Source of the DNA: DALYDD01 sp031973395
GTDB taxonomy: Bacteria; Patescibacteriota; Minisyncoccia; Phycocordibacterales; CAIZLB01
Assembly (NCBI GenBank): GCA_031973395.1
Contig: DALYDD010000001.1
Coordinates: forward strand, 1 to 64,000
DNA length: 64,000 nucleotides
Reading direction: 5' to 3'
The translations under genes were made by a program, and so were the position numbers. This document shows positions 7,595 through 16,395 of this stretch, one piece after another (the first letter of the stretch is position 1; each line of letters begins with the position of its first letter). A model generated the notes under the pieces. The model made no database searches and had not been told where the DNA came from. It worked only from the letters and a program-made list of their open reading frames with translations.

Positions 7595-8989
7595 ATGAAC
7601 CCACCGATACATCCACTCGAACAACAACTCATCGAACCCGGCCTTCTGACCGCTTTTGTCCAGGTGCCACCCACTACCACCCGCCAGCTCTTCCTGGAGC
7701 ATCCGGAGGTGGCAAGCATGGCTGCCGCCACGTACCACCTCAAGTTCGCCGCGAATAACGGCATCAAAGTTGTGGAACTGGCTGCTGCGCACTCGATGCG
7801 CAATGCCCATGCCGACCCCGACAAGATGCCTGACCCGCCGGCAATGCACGTCAACATGGAAACTCCAAGTTCGGGCAAGGGCAGAGATCTGTCACCTGGT
7901 GACGCGGACATATTGGTCGAGGCCTGCGAAGGCAAGACCAGAATCGGCACCCTCGGGGTGTTCGAGGATCTGCTCCATCACGATCCATCAGTCCGGGCTC
8001 AAAACCAGGAGCATGTCAAGCGCGCTATCCGCGCAGCGGCTCTCATCAAATACAAAAGCGGCACCGACGTCGGTGTCACGATCTTCATCGGTCGTGACGC
8101 CAACAGGAGCATCGAGGAAAACCTGCGCCTATTTGCGACCGAGATCATCCCGCTCATCCGCTATGCCAAGAAAGGTGGCATTGTCTTGTTCCTCGAGAAC
8201 TGCCCTATGGTGGGCTGGTCCGATAAACACGATCTGTTCGTGCAAAACATCGGCAATGTGCTCGCCCACTGGATCCTGTTCGCGCGCATGTTGAAAAAAA
8301 CAGACCTCAAAGGATGGTTCGTTTTGAACTTCGACCCCTCCCACGAGATCCTGCAATTCCTGCGGCCGGAGGACACCTTCCTGATGATGGCGTATCTGGA
8401 GCTGGAATGGCTGATGGGCCGCTACCACGGCAAGGATCTCGTTCGAACCGACGGATTGGTGTGCCTCGTCGGCAGCAGCGGTCTGCGGATCGGCAACGGA
8501 TGGAACAAAATGAACGGCGACCAACCACCACCAGGGGCCACACGTTACGATGCGCGAGCAATCGCCGATGGTAAGCAGGTGGATTGGTTTAATCTCCTGT
8601 TCGGCGATCGCAAGCACCTCAAGCGTGCTGGTAATCAGCGTGTCTTCACGACCGAATTCGAACTTGGAGCGTTCAGAAACGCTGGCATGTTCCAGGATCA
8701 GGACCATCAATGGCATGTCTGCAGCAACATCATGCTCGGCTCCGCTGGTTTTGTTCAGGGTATGGACCTTGCCGCAGCCCATCACCACGCACTCGAACAG
8801 ATGGTCCTCGCCAAACAGCCGGCTCACGGCGAGGTCAAAGAATGGAGCGGGGTCTGGAACTTCCACCTTCCCCACTGCAACGCAGACAAGCGCCGCGTTG
8901 AAGACCTGCTCGCCAGCGGTGCCCAAAAAGTCCTCAACCTTCTGGATGCCTGGGAATTGCCGGAAATCCCGGCTGATACCGGCGAATAA
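7595..8989 (+). CDS. Xylose-isomerase-like TIM-barrel protein, GC-rich
   Basis: This 464-residue protein is markedly GC-rich with codon choice unlike its AT-rich neighbours. Barrel strands carry likely metal ligands of the AP-endonuclease-2/xylose-isomerase-like superfamily: a Glu in GIVLFLENCPM, Asp and His in FVLNFDPSHEILQ, and a late Glu in RVFTTEFELGAF. It is longer than the usual 270-300 residues, with an extra C-terminal helical part. Sugar isomerase or epimerase activity is an inference from the superfamily; no substrate can be named. The start follows a leader without a clear Shine-Dalgarno. A good terminator follows directly, so it is a single-gene unit, plausibly acquired. Confidence 0.65.
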   Translation: MNPPIHPLEQQLIEPGLLTAFVQVPPTTTRQLFLEHPEVASMAAATYHLKFAANNGIKVVELAAAHSMRNAHADPDKMPDPPAMHVNMETPSSGKGRDLSPGDADILVEACEGKTRIGTLGVFEDLLHHDPSVRAQNQEHVKRAIRAAALIKYKSGTDVGVTIFIGRDANRSIEENLRLFATEIIPLIRYAKKGGIVLFLENCPMVGWSDKHDLFVQNIGNVLAHWILFARMLKKTDLKGWFVLNFDPSHEILQFLRPEDTFLMMAYLELEWLMGRYHGKDLVRTDGLVCLVGSSGLRIGNGWNKMNGDQPPPGATRYDARAIADGKQVDWFNLLFGDRKHLKRAGNQRVFTTEFELGAFRNAGMFQDQDHQWHVCSNIMLGSAGFVQGMDLAAAHHHALEQMVLAKQPAHGEVKEWSGVWNFHLPHCNADKRRVEDLLASGAQKVLNLLDAWELPEIPADTGE

Positions 8990-9020
8990 CAAACTGGTAA
9001 CCACTCCAAAAACTACGGGA

Positions 9021-9061
9021 AACCCCTGGACTGTCGCAGCAGTTCAGGGTTTTCTTTTTCT
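9021..9061 (+). terminator. Intrinsic terminator of the TIM-barrel gene
   Basis: AACCCCTGGACTG and CAGTTCAGGGTT pair with one bulge and are followed by TTCTTTTTCT. The hairpin lies immediately before the convergent ABC-F gene's stop. Confidence 0.85.
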
Positions 9062-9067
9062 CAATAA

Positions 9068-10542
9068 TTACGAAAGTTTAACCACCTTCCCCAATTTAAT
9101 TTTCTTCACAAAAACTGGATCATGACTGACTACAATCAAAGTCCCACCAAACTCCAACAACGCTTCTTCGAGCGCTTCCAACCCTGCAATATCCAAATGA
9201 TTTGTCGGTTCATCGAGAATAATGCAATTTGGCCGCATAAGTTGCATCAAAGCCAGACGTAAACGCGACTGCTCACCCGCACTCAGTTGCTGAATTTCTT
9301 TTTGCACATCCTCTTCGCCAAAACCAAAACGTTTGAGCGTCATCCTCACCCTTCCTTCCTCCTCATCATTTTTTACAATATCTAATATCTGACAGACTGC
9401 GACAATTAATTTTTCTTTTTTATGTTTGAGAAAAGTTTCTTCCTGCGCCAAATATCCAATTTGCACATTCGTACCCTTCCGCACAGAACCAGATTCCGGC
9501 ACTAACTCGCCGAGGAGCATGCGGAGCAATGTCGTTTTTCCAGAACCATTTTTGCCTGCGATATGCACTCTTTCACCAAAATGAATATCGAGGGTGAGAG
9601 GAGAAATTCCGAATGCACTCGCGGCACTGACCTCAAATACCAAATCCCCAGAACGAGCGACTTCCTCGAAGTGTAAATCAATTGCACGGTCGACTTTCGG
9701 TTTCTCGATTTCGGACCGCTCCATATTTNNNNNNNNNNCATTAAGCGATCTTTGACAATTCTTGCTCGCTTGCCCATTCGCCCTTCGGCATCACGATATA
9801 TAGCGGCTACAGGCTTTTCTTTTTCTTTAGGATTTATTGTGCGATTAGCTTTTCTTTCCTGTTCTATTTTTTTCATCCAACCTAGGCGCTCAGTTGTACT
9901 TTGATTGAGCCGACGATTTTCTTCTTGCTCTTCTTCATATTTTTTCCAAGCGATATCTCGCGCCGCTTTTTTTAATTCTATATATTCTGAAAAAGAAGCC
10001 TCGAAACGATTGAGCGCATGTGTTTTTTCATCTATCTCAATGATCGTCCCAACCGTCTGGTCTAGGAAATCTCGATCATGCGAAACGATGATAAAGGCAG
10101 CATCGGATACAGAACCTTTTTGCAATTCATGTAAAAGCCAAGCGCGCCCATCTGCATCCAGATTATTCGTCGGTTCATCAAGCAAATATAAATCATGCTG
10201 TGCAGCAAACAATTCTCCGAGTAAGCGTTTAGTTTTTTCTCCTCCACTCATTTCTGAAAATCCAGCCTGCTTCGAACCATTAATGCCTACCAACTGATCT
10301 GTAGGGATTTGCGGTAGATATCCGACTGAAATTCCTCTCGCCATCGAAATATTTCCAATCTCTGGCTTAACGAGATTCGCTAACACCTTCAACAATGTCG
10401 ACTTACCAATTCCATTTGGACCGACGAGCGCCAATTTTTCTCCTTTCTGAATTGATAAAGAAAGATTCGAGAGAATTGTGCTTGGTCCGAACTGTACCTG
10501 CACATCGCGCAGGGTGACTAGATTTTTTGCTTTATTTTTCAT
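9068..10542 (-). CDS. ABC-F family ATPase, interrupted by a scaffold gap
   Basis: Soluble ABC-F proteins carry two ATPase domains in one chain and act on the ribosomal E site; some give antibiotic resistance. The first half has Walker A GPNGIGKST, signature MSGGEKTKR and Walker B LYLLDEPTNNLD. It is followed by the charged linker (KKYEEEQEENRRLNQ) typical of the class. The second half has GKNGSGKTT, LSAGEQSRLR and CIILDEPTNHLD. There are no membrane spans. A 10-N placeholder (9729-9738) sits just after the linker and shifts the apparent frame by one, so both halves should be read as one gene. ATG at MKNKAKNLV is preferred to an in-frame TTG two codons earlier. The exact subfamily cannot be decided. 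Confidence 0.9.
9729..9738. other. Scaffold gap (10 N)
   Basis: Ten Ns of placeholder length fall inside the ABC-F gene after the inter-domain linker. The reading frame before and after differs by one base, so the true gap length is not ten. Confidence 0.95.
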
Positions 10543-10585
10543 ATACAAAATACGTACGATATGTAAATTGTATCAGACATACAAG

Positions 10586-10612
10586 AAAACCCGCCCCTTG
10601 CCAGGGACGGGC
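10586..10612 (-). terminator. Intrinsic terminator of the kinase-like gene
   Basis: On the minus strand CCCGTCCC pairs with GGGGCGGG (one G-U) and runs into TTTTCTTG. The G-U pair becomes a clash in the other direction, which supports leftward use. Confidence 0.8.
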
Positions 10613-10639
10613 TTCAAAGTTAAAAATCAGACGGAGCGA

Positions 10640-11156
10640 CTAAGCCGCGCCGGTCTGGACAGCGGTTTCGTCGGAGGCTTGCACCCGAGCCTGCAGAGTC
10701 CGGCGCAACACCAGGATGGCTTCTGGTTGATTGTAGTCCACCAGGAGTACCCTGCCATCACAATGACGCGCATGCTGTTCCGGTCTATCTGAATCGCATA
10801 TAATCTGCTCCGCAGAGGACAGGCTAGCCAGCAAAGCAGATTCACGCTGAACTTCTTTTAGGCCAACCACCTCTCCGGCGACTNNNNNNNNNNAACAGGA
10901 ACCGGCCGAGTGTTGGCATCACTCGCGCATCGTGAGAATGCTGCCAGTACGCATATTCATGACGATTTGCCCCGATGCCATTGCATAGATATCCGTACAA
11001 GGCCTTGGACATCTTTGCTTTCCATCGATGCCCGATGAAAGGCCAGAGGACGATACGGGCTAAAAAACTGATGATGCGAATTCGGGCAATCTTCACCGCA
11101 TAGGGTCCGACAATGATAACAAAACGGTATGTGCCGTAGTGACACCTGATGTTCAT
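10640..11156 (-). CDS. GC-rich gene with kinase-like features, interrupted by a scaffold gap
   Basis: The N-terminal part (MNIRCHYGTYRFV..VGPYAVKIARI) and the C-terminal part (CDGRVLLVDYN) are in different frames only because 10 Ns (10884-10893) separate them. YAVKI resembles the lysine strand of protein-kinase-like folds and VLLVDYN the metal-binding DFG-like strand, so a small atypical kinase fold is a reasonable guess. No activity can be claimed, and the part under the gap is unknown. The start is set by AAAGGA eight bases before the ATG. A TTGACA-N17-TACTCT promoter lies about 72 bases upstream, after lepA. Composition is clearly GC-richer than the flanking lepA and ABC-F genes. Confidence 0.6.
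10884..10893. other. Scaffold gap (10 N)
   Basis: The placeholder lies inside the kinase-like gene and breaks its frame. The coding sense on each side continues on the minus strand. Confidence 0.95.
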
Positions 11157-11227
11157 AGGAATCCTTTCTATGCCGAGCATTGCTCGGGCGGTTGATGTTG
11201 AAATGTGAACGTGAGAACTTTTTTACT

Positions 11228-11256
11228 AGAGTATTCTTCACTCACCAGACTGTCAA
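11228..11256 (-). promoter_or_regulatory. Sigma-70 type promoter with -35 and -10
   Basis: TTGACA (11251-11256), a 17-base spacer and TACTCT (11228-11233) read leftward into a leader of about 65 bases before the kinase-like gene. The leader contains a CCGAGC/GCTCGG hairpin just before the Shine-Dalgarno. The promoter begins only a few bases after the lepA stop. Confidence 0.75.
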
Positions 11257-11259
11257 CTT

Positions 11260-13077
11260 TTATTCCCCGCTCTTCATCATTTTGAGAAAAACCTCATGTG
11301 GAATATTCACATTCCCTTGGCCGCGTTCTTTCATTTTCTTTTTTCCTTTCTTTTGTTTTTCGAGCAACTTTTTCTTTCGAGTGATATCGCCTCCGTATAA
11401 ATATCCGGTCACGTCTTTTCGCATCGCAGACTTTGTGCGAGATGCAATGATTCGGCCATTAGCCTGCGCTTGGATTTTGGTCACAAACATTTGCTGTGGC
11501 AAAACAGCATCCAGTCGATCTACTGCCTTGTTTGCTTCTTCATCGATTCGGCGCTCAGCAATTACTCTTGTAAAGGCTTCGACAGGTTCACCTGCAACCA
11601 GAATGTCCATGCGAGTCACTTCTGCCTTTCTTAAGCTTTCAAATTCATATGATAAAGAGGCATAGCCCGAAGAAACACTCTTCAATTCATCAAAAAAGTT
11701 TCGCATCAATTCTCGAAGCGGCATCTTGATCGTCATGCTGGTACGGCCATCACCAAACGTCTCTGAATCAACCATTTCTGCCTCATGATCATAAAGTAAT
11801 TGATATACTGCGCCAACATAACTTGCCGGAGAAATAACATTCACAGACATCCATGGCTCATGCACTTCGATATATTGTCCATGATCTGGAAAAAGAGACG
11901 GTGAATATACAGTCAGATGTTTGCCATCTTTTAATTTCACTTCATAGGTAATACTCGGGGTTGCGATGACAAGATTCAAATTAAATTCGCGCTTTAATCT
12001 TTCGGTGATAATTTCGAGATGGAGCAAACCAAGGAAGCCGCATCGGAAGCCACGGCCAAGAGAACCCGACGATTCTTCTTCATACGAAAAAGCGGAGTCA
12101 GATAATCGTAATCGCCCGAGTGCTTGTTTCAATAATTCAAAATCATCTGCGTCTTCTGGATAAACCGAAGCCCAAACCACGGGCGCAGGATTCATATATC
12201 CATGGAGTTCAGGCATTGGCTTTCGAGCGAGCGTGATCGTATCTCCTACCGATGCGATACCAGGACGTTTGATGCCTGTCACAATATATCCGGTCTCTCC
12301 TGCAGTGAGCTGATCAATCGGTACATCATCAGGTGTAAAAATTCCAACTTCAAGTGCGGAGAATTTTTCATTAGCAATTTTAAATAAAAGATCATCACCC
12401 TTTCTCACCGACCCTTCCATAACGCGAATATATACAATCACACCTTTATGGTTTGAATATTGAAAATCAAAAACAAGCGCGCGCAAACTATTTTGCTTTG
12501 CCACTTCTATATCTTCAACAGGAGCTGGAATTGTTTTAATAATTTCCTGAAGCAGGGCCTCAACACCTTGCCCTGTTTTTCCCGAAGTTGCCATGATTGA
12601 ATCTGCGTCACAATTCAAGAGCGTGACCATTTCTTTTTTAATATCATCAATGCGAGCAAGCGGAGAATCAACTTTACTCAGAACAGGAATGATCGTGAGG
12701 CCGACCTCCTGTGCCATACGAAGCGTTGTCAGAGTCTGAGCTTGTACACCCTGCGTTGCATCAACGAGCAATATACAACCCTCGACAGCTTTCAAGGCAC
12801 GAGATACTTCATATGAAAAGTCGATATGTCCGGGAGTATCGATGAGATTGAGTTCATACATCTCATTATCACTAGGATTTTTATAATGCATCTGCACCGG
12901 TCGCATCTTGATAGTGATCCCCTTTTCGCGCTCGAGTTCCATGCTGTCTAAAACCTGATCCATCATTTTGCGCTTTTCGATGGTATGCGTGAGTTCAAGC
13001 ATACGATCGGCAAGCGTAGACTTACCATGATCGATATGGGCGATAATGCTGAAATTGCGGATATGAGAGAGTTTCAT
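11260..13077 (-). CDS. lepA: Elongation factor 4 (LepA), back-translocating GTPase
   Basis: This ribosome-binding GTPase is related to EF-G and acts on stalled or mistranslocated ribosomes and in 30S assembly. From MKLSHIRNF it has about 605 residues, the normal length. G1 is AHIDHGKST, G3 DTPGHIDFS and G4 SKVDSP. The LepA-specific C-terminal domain is recognisable, including YKYPVTSFRIADF-like sequence read in the correct strand as GYLYGGDITRKKKLLEKQK. ATG at 13077 is preferred; a GTG eight codons upstream is possible. No Shine-Dalgarno is visible. It is divergent from murF with a palindromic hairpin between them. Confidence 0.97.
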   Translation of the reverse strand: MKLSHIRNFSIIAHIDHGKSTLADRMLELTHTIEKRKMMDQVLDSMELEREKGITIKMRPVQMHYKNPSDNEMYELNLIDTPGHIDFSYEVSRALKAVEGCILLVDATQGVQAQTLTTLRMAQEVGLTIIPVLSKVDSPLARIDDIKKEMVTLLNCDADSIMATSGKTGQGVEALLQEIIKTIPAPVEDIEVAKQNSLRALVFDFQYSNHKGVIVYIRVMEGSVRKGDDLLFKIANEKFSALEVGIFTPDDVPIDQLTAGETGYIVTGIKRPGIASVGDTITLARKPMPELHGYMNPAPVVWASVYPEDADDFELLKQALGRLRLSDSAFSYEEESSGSLGRGFRCGFLGLLHLEIITERLKREFNLNLVIATPSITYEVKLKDGKHLTVYSPSLFPDHGQYIEVHEPWMSVNVISPASYVGAVYQLLYDHEAEMVDSETFGDGRTSMTIKMPLRELMRNFFDELKSVSSGYASLSYEFESLRKAEVTRMDILVAGEPVEAFTRVIAERRIDEEANKAVDRLDAVLPQQMFVTKIQAQANGRIIASRTKSAMRKDVTGYLYGGDITRKKKLLEKQKKGKKKMKERGQGNVNIPHEVFLKMMKSGE

Positions 13078-13141
13078 AAGGTAAGGGAGTGAAGCGAACA
13101 CTTGTGTCGAGTACCCTCGACGAGGTTTCCCTACTATAACA

Positions 13142-13170
13142 GAAAAAAGCCCTATGTTAAGGCTTTTTTC
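13142..13170. terminator. Hairpin between divergent lepA and murF
   Basis: GAAAAAAGCC and GGCTTTTTTC form a perfect 10-bp stem with a 9-base loop and T-runs on both strands. It looks like a two-way terminator, yet it stands between two genes transcribed away from each other, so it may insulate their promoters or sit in the lepA leader. Confidence 0.65.
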
Positions 13171-13188
13171 TCATGATACTATGTAGCC

Positions 13189-14652
13189 ATGCGCCTTTCT
13201 GTATATAACTTCCTAGAGCTCATCGCTCCTGAAAACATTACCTCAATTTCAAACCCTAATCTATTAAAAGGGTTGGGGTTTGCCGCGACCACTACCATAA
13301 ATAGTATTCTTTCAAATGTTTCGATTGATAGCAGAAATATCACCGCCGAAAGCGTGTTCTTCGCCTTGCCCGGACATCACGTAGACGGACATCACTATAT
13401 TGCTGAGGCATATGACAATGGAGCGATTATTTGCATTGGCTCTTTATCATTAGCTGAATTAGGAGAAAAGAAATGGCTCAATATTGATGTGGATATCAAA
13501 AATCATCCAGAGCGCGTTTACATCCAAGCCCTTGATCCCACCTCCCTCCTCCACCACATCGCCCAAAATTACCGAGAAAAATATCTGGATAAAACCATCA
13601 TCATTGGTGTCACGGGAAGTGCGGGCAAAACCACAACGAAGGACCTAATCGCCGGCGCATTACGAAGCCTAAAACCAAAAGCCACTGAAGGAAATTTGAA
13701 TAATCATTTTGGTGTACCGCTCACGCTTTTGTCGCTTAATCCCGAAGATGCATATGCCGTGCTTGAGGCTGGCATGAATCATAGAGGTGAAATGCGCACA
13801 CTGGCAGAAATGATGCATCCGGATATTGTAGTAATTACAAATATTGGTACTGCGCATATCGAACATTTGGAAACTCGGCAAGCAATCGCTGACGAAAAAG
13901 CAGATCTGGCAATTTGTTCGAAGAGAATCACAACTGTCATCATGCCCAAGTTTGATGAATTTACTACATATATACAAAATAAAATTCCAAAGACCGTACG
14001 TTTTATCGAAGCAGAGCCAATCGAACACATCCCTTTTGAAATCCAAACTCCAGGAAAGCATTCGATGAGTAATGCATGGCTTGCATATCATTGTGGTTTG
14101 TTATTTCAAATTCCATCAAAAGAAATTATTGCCGGCATCCAGAGCGCGAGCATAACGCCGAGAAGATTAGAGATCAGGGCGAAAGCGAATGATGTGGTCA
14201 TTATCGACGACACATACAATGCCAATCCCGACTCAATGCGCGCAGGCCTCTCCGTCTTGCAAGATTTCAGTTTTAAAAATATGGAAAAAGAGAAAGCGGA
14301 ACATGGTGGACAAAGCCCGCTCCGCAAGATCGCCGTTCTCGGCGCTATGGGCGAACTCGGTTTTCATTCAAATAAGATGCATCGAGATATTATGGTTTTT
14401 GCCAATTCCCTTTCCGATATCAATGAAATATTTTTGGTTGGCAAAGAAGCTGAGGCGTATATCGGTCATTCACAGCCACCTGAGCACGAGACCACAAAAG
14501 AAATTCGTTATTTTGAAACCCACGAAGCTTGCTTGCAATACATCGAGACACATAAAAATAAGTATGCGCAGAACACTGTCTTTTTTGTAAAAGGAAGTAA
14601 GTTTACAAAAATGGGAATTATCGCAGATGCCTTACTTCGGATGTTTCATTAG
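13189..14652 (+). CDS. murF: UDP-N-acetylmuramoyl-tripeptide--D-alanyl-D-alanine ligase
   Basis: MurF adds D-Ala-D-Ala to the UDP-MurNAc tripeptide in the cytoplasm, the last soluble step of peptidoglycan precursor synthesis. The 487-residue protein shows the N-terminal substrate domain (VSIDSRNITAESVFFALPG), the ATP P-loop GVTGSAGKTTTKD, then GNLNNHFGVPLTLL, EAGMNHRGEM and NIGTAHIEHL. The C-terminal domain carries DDTYNANPDSM and LGAMGELG, all typical of MurF. A TACTAT box (13177-13182) six bases before the ATG predicts leaderless expression. The convergent Mpl-type ligase gene follows within seven bases. Confidence 0.96.
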   Translation: MRLSVYNFLELIAPENITSISNPNLLKGLGFAATTTINSILSNVSIDSRNITAESVFFALPGHHVDGHHYIAEAYDNGAIICIGSLSLAELGEKKWLNIDVDIKNHPERVYIQALDPTSLLHHIAQNYREKYLDKTIIIGVTGSAGKTTTKDLIAGALRSLKPKATEGNLNNHFGVPLTLLSLNPEDAYAVLEAGMNHRGEMRTLAEMMHPDIVVITNIGTAHIEHLETRQAIADEKADLAICSKRITTVIMPKFDEFTTYIQNKIPKTVRFIEAEPIEHIPFEIQTPGKHSMSNAWLAYHCGLLFQIPSKEIIAGIQSASITPRRLEIRAKANDVVIIDDTYNANPDSMRAGLSVLQDFSFKNMEKEKAEHGGQSPLRKIAVLGAMGELGFHSNKMHRDIMVFANSLSDINEIFLVGKEAEAYIGHSQPPEHETTKEIRYFETHEACLQYIETHKNKYAQNTVFFVKGSKFTKMGIIADALLRMFH

Positions 14653-14658
14653 CCTCAA

Positions 14659-16233
14659 TTAATTCCGCATATGTAAGGCCGCAGTGAACAAATCCAAAAT
14701 TCCATCAAACGATCCATTGCTCATCACGAGGACGACATCACCCGGCGCAATAATCTGCGCTGTAATTTTTACCAACTCCTCAGCCGTCTCGCTCAAATAC
14801 ACGGTTTTTCCAAGCGCTTCGGTTTCTCTTTTTATAATTTCTGGATTAAGAAGATCCTGCCCTGCATCCACCTCCTCACGATATGGAGGTACTTTGATTC
14901 CGATAATATCTGCCTGTGCTAATGCACCCGGATACGTATGTTCAAATAATTTTCGGCGGCTCGTATTAGAACGCGGCTCAAATAAGGCGACGATGCGACG
15001 TCCCGGGAAACGATTACGAATACCTTTCAATGTTTCTGAAACCGCAGTTGGATGATGAGCAAAATCATCGATAATTGTTACGGCACCATCGGCAAACTTT
15101 CCAGAAGAGATTTCTTTTACAATTTCTTGTCGACGCTTCATGCCCGGGAAACTTGCGATTGCCTGTTTAACCTCATCGCTCTCAATATCCAAACCAATCT
15201 GATGCAAAATTCCAAGAACCGCGACAGTGTTCAATGTATTATATTCTCCATACATAGGCGTCACATATTGACCCAAACTTTTTCCCTGCAAAAACAATTC
15301 GAAATGCTGCCCGCTCGCATCTACGGTACCAAGTACCGGACGAATATCTGCTTTTTCATCCAGACCGTATACCAGGATTTGTGCTGAAGTTTTTTGGCCA
15401 GCTTTTGCCGCAGCAATGAGCTGATTTAATAATGGATATGTATCGGAGACAACCAAACCTTTGCGAGTAACTTCGATCAAATGTTCGAATGCTTTTCCAT
15501 ATGTCTCAATGTCTGGATAAATATCAATATGATCCCATTCTGCTGAAGTGATAATTGCATAGGCCGGACGATAATGTAAAAACTTTGGTCGCGCATCAAA
15601 ATACGCAGTGTCGTATTCATCTCCTTCGAAAACCGTATAATGACCCTTACCCACTTGATGACTTGTTCCCTCTTTGCCCATTTTTGTTTGCACGACACCA
15701 CCAATCAAATATGTAGGATCTTTTCCGAGTGCAGTTAATGTATGAGAGAGCAATCCCGTTGTAGTTGTTTTTCCATGCGTACCAGCCACAACCAGACTTT
15801 CTCGCTCCTCACCTACATAATATTCACCCATCAATTCTGGCATGGACATGAGCGGTTTCTTTTTTTCAATTGCTGCCATAACTTCTACATGCTGCGGACC
15901 ACAAGCATTGCCGACAATAACAAGATCAACATCGTCAGAGATATGCACAGGATCCCATCCTTCCTGAATTTCTACGCCTTTTGATTTAAGCAAAGGGCCC
16001 ATCGGCGGCCAAAAAGAAACGTCAGAACCTGTCACATGAAAACCAGAATCGCGAAGCATGAGGGCAAAAGTTCCCATCGCCGTCCCAGAAACTGCGATGA
16101 TATGAATATGTTTTAGATTTTTGAGACCATCTCCGCCTAGTTTTATACGATCAAAAAAACGCAGCTCGGGGTGCGCCTTGGTGTGCAACTTTGCATCATA
16201 ATATTCATTGAACATTTCTTGTGAGAATGACAT
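14659..16233 (-). CDS. mpl: Mpl-type Mur ligase (UDP-MurNAc:peptide ligase family)
   Basis: The protein belongs to the Mur ligase family and is closest to Mpl, which joins recycled tripeptide to UDP-MurNAc. The N-terminal Rossmann part reads IHIIAVSGTAMGTFALML and SDVSFWPPMGPLL, and IVGNACGPQHVEVMAAI follows. The P-loop is VAGTHGKTTTTG, then GGVVQTKMG, FEGDEYDTAYFDARPKFLHY and SAEWDHIDIY. The EYDTAYFD..KFLHY block is an Mpl rather than a MurC hallmark. It may replace MurC if no separate murC exists, which this window cannot show. The MSFSQEMFN start is chosen because TATAGT (16240-16245) lies six bases upstream. Confidence 0.85.
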   Translation of the reverse strand: MSFSQEMFNEYYDAKLHTKAHPELRFFDRIKLGGDGLKNLKHIHIIAVSGTAMGTFALMLRDSGFHVTGSDVSFWPPMGPLLKSKGVEIQEGWDPVHISDDVDLVIVGNACGPQHVEVMAAIEKKKPLMSMPELMGEYYVGEERESLVVAGTHGKTTTTGLLSHTLTALGKDPTYLIGGVVQTKMGKEGTSHQVGKGHYTVFEGDEYDTAYFDARPKFLHYRPAYAIITSAEWDHIDIYPDIETYGKAFEHLIEVTRKGLVVSDTYPLLNQLIAAAKAGQKTSAQILVYGLDEKADIRPVLGTVDASGQHFELFLQGKSLGQYVTPMYGEYNTLNTVAVLGILHQIGLDIESDEVKQAIASFPGMKRRQEIVKEISSGKFADGAVTIIDDFAHHPTAVSETLKGIRNRFPGRRIVALFEPRSNTSRRKLFEHTYPGALAQADIIGIKVPPYREEVDAGQDLLNPEIIKRETEALGKTVYLSETAEELVKITAQIIAPGDVVLVMSNGSFDGILDLFTAALHMRN

Positions 16234-16322
16234 GCGGATACTATAGCAGATGAGTTCCTGGATGGGAATAAATGAAATCCAGACGCCATTGCACACCTGC
16301 TTATTCCTCTTCTATTTATTGG

Positions 16323-16371
16323 TTTAAAATCTCTCGCGAGATTTTAAAACGCGCCCCGTTGCAGGAGCGCG
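16323..16371 (-). terminator. Tandem hairpins ending the serine hydrolase gene
   Basis: CGCGCTCC/GGGGCGCG (one G-U on the minus strand) followed by TTTTAAAA forms a standard terminator. A second perfect hairpin, TTTAAAATCTC/GAGATTTTAAA with a four-base loop, follows directly and also covers the convergent side near mpl's upstream region. Confidence 0.75.
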
Positions 16372-16395
16372 CTCGTTGTCGACGTCGTAGCGAAA

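Noticed and set aside
8129..9004. Long antisense reading frame opposite the TIM-barrel gene
   Set aside because: It is a by-product of high GC at third codon positions of the sense gene and has no family features, while the sense protein has metal-ligand motifs.
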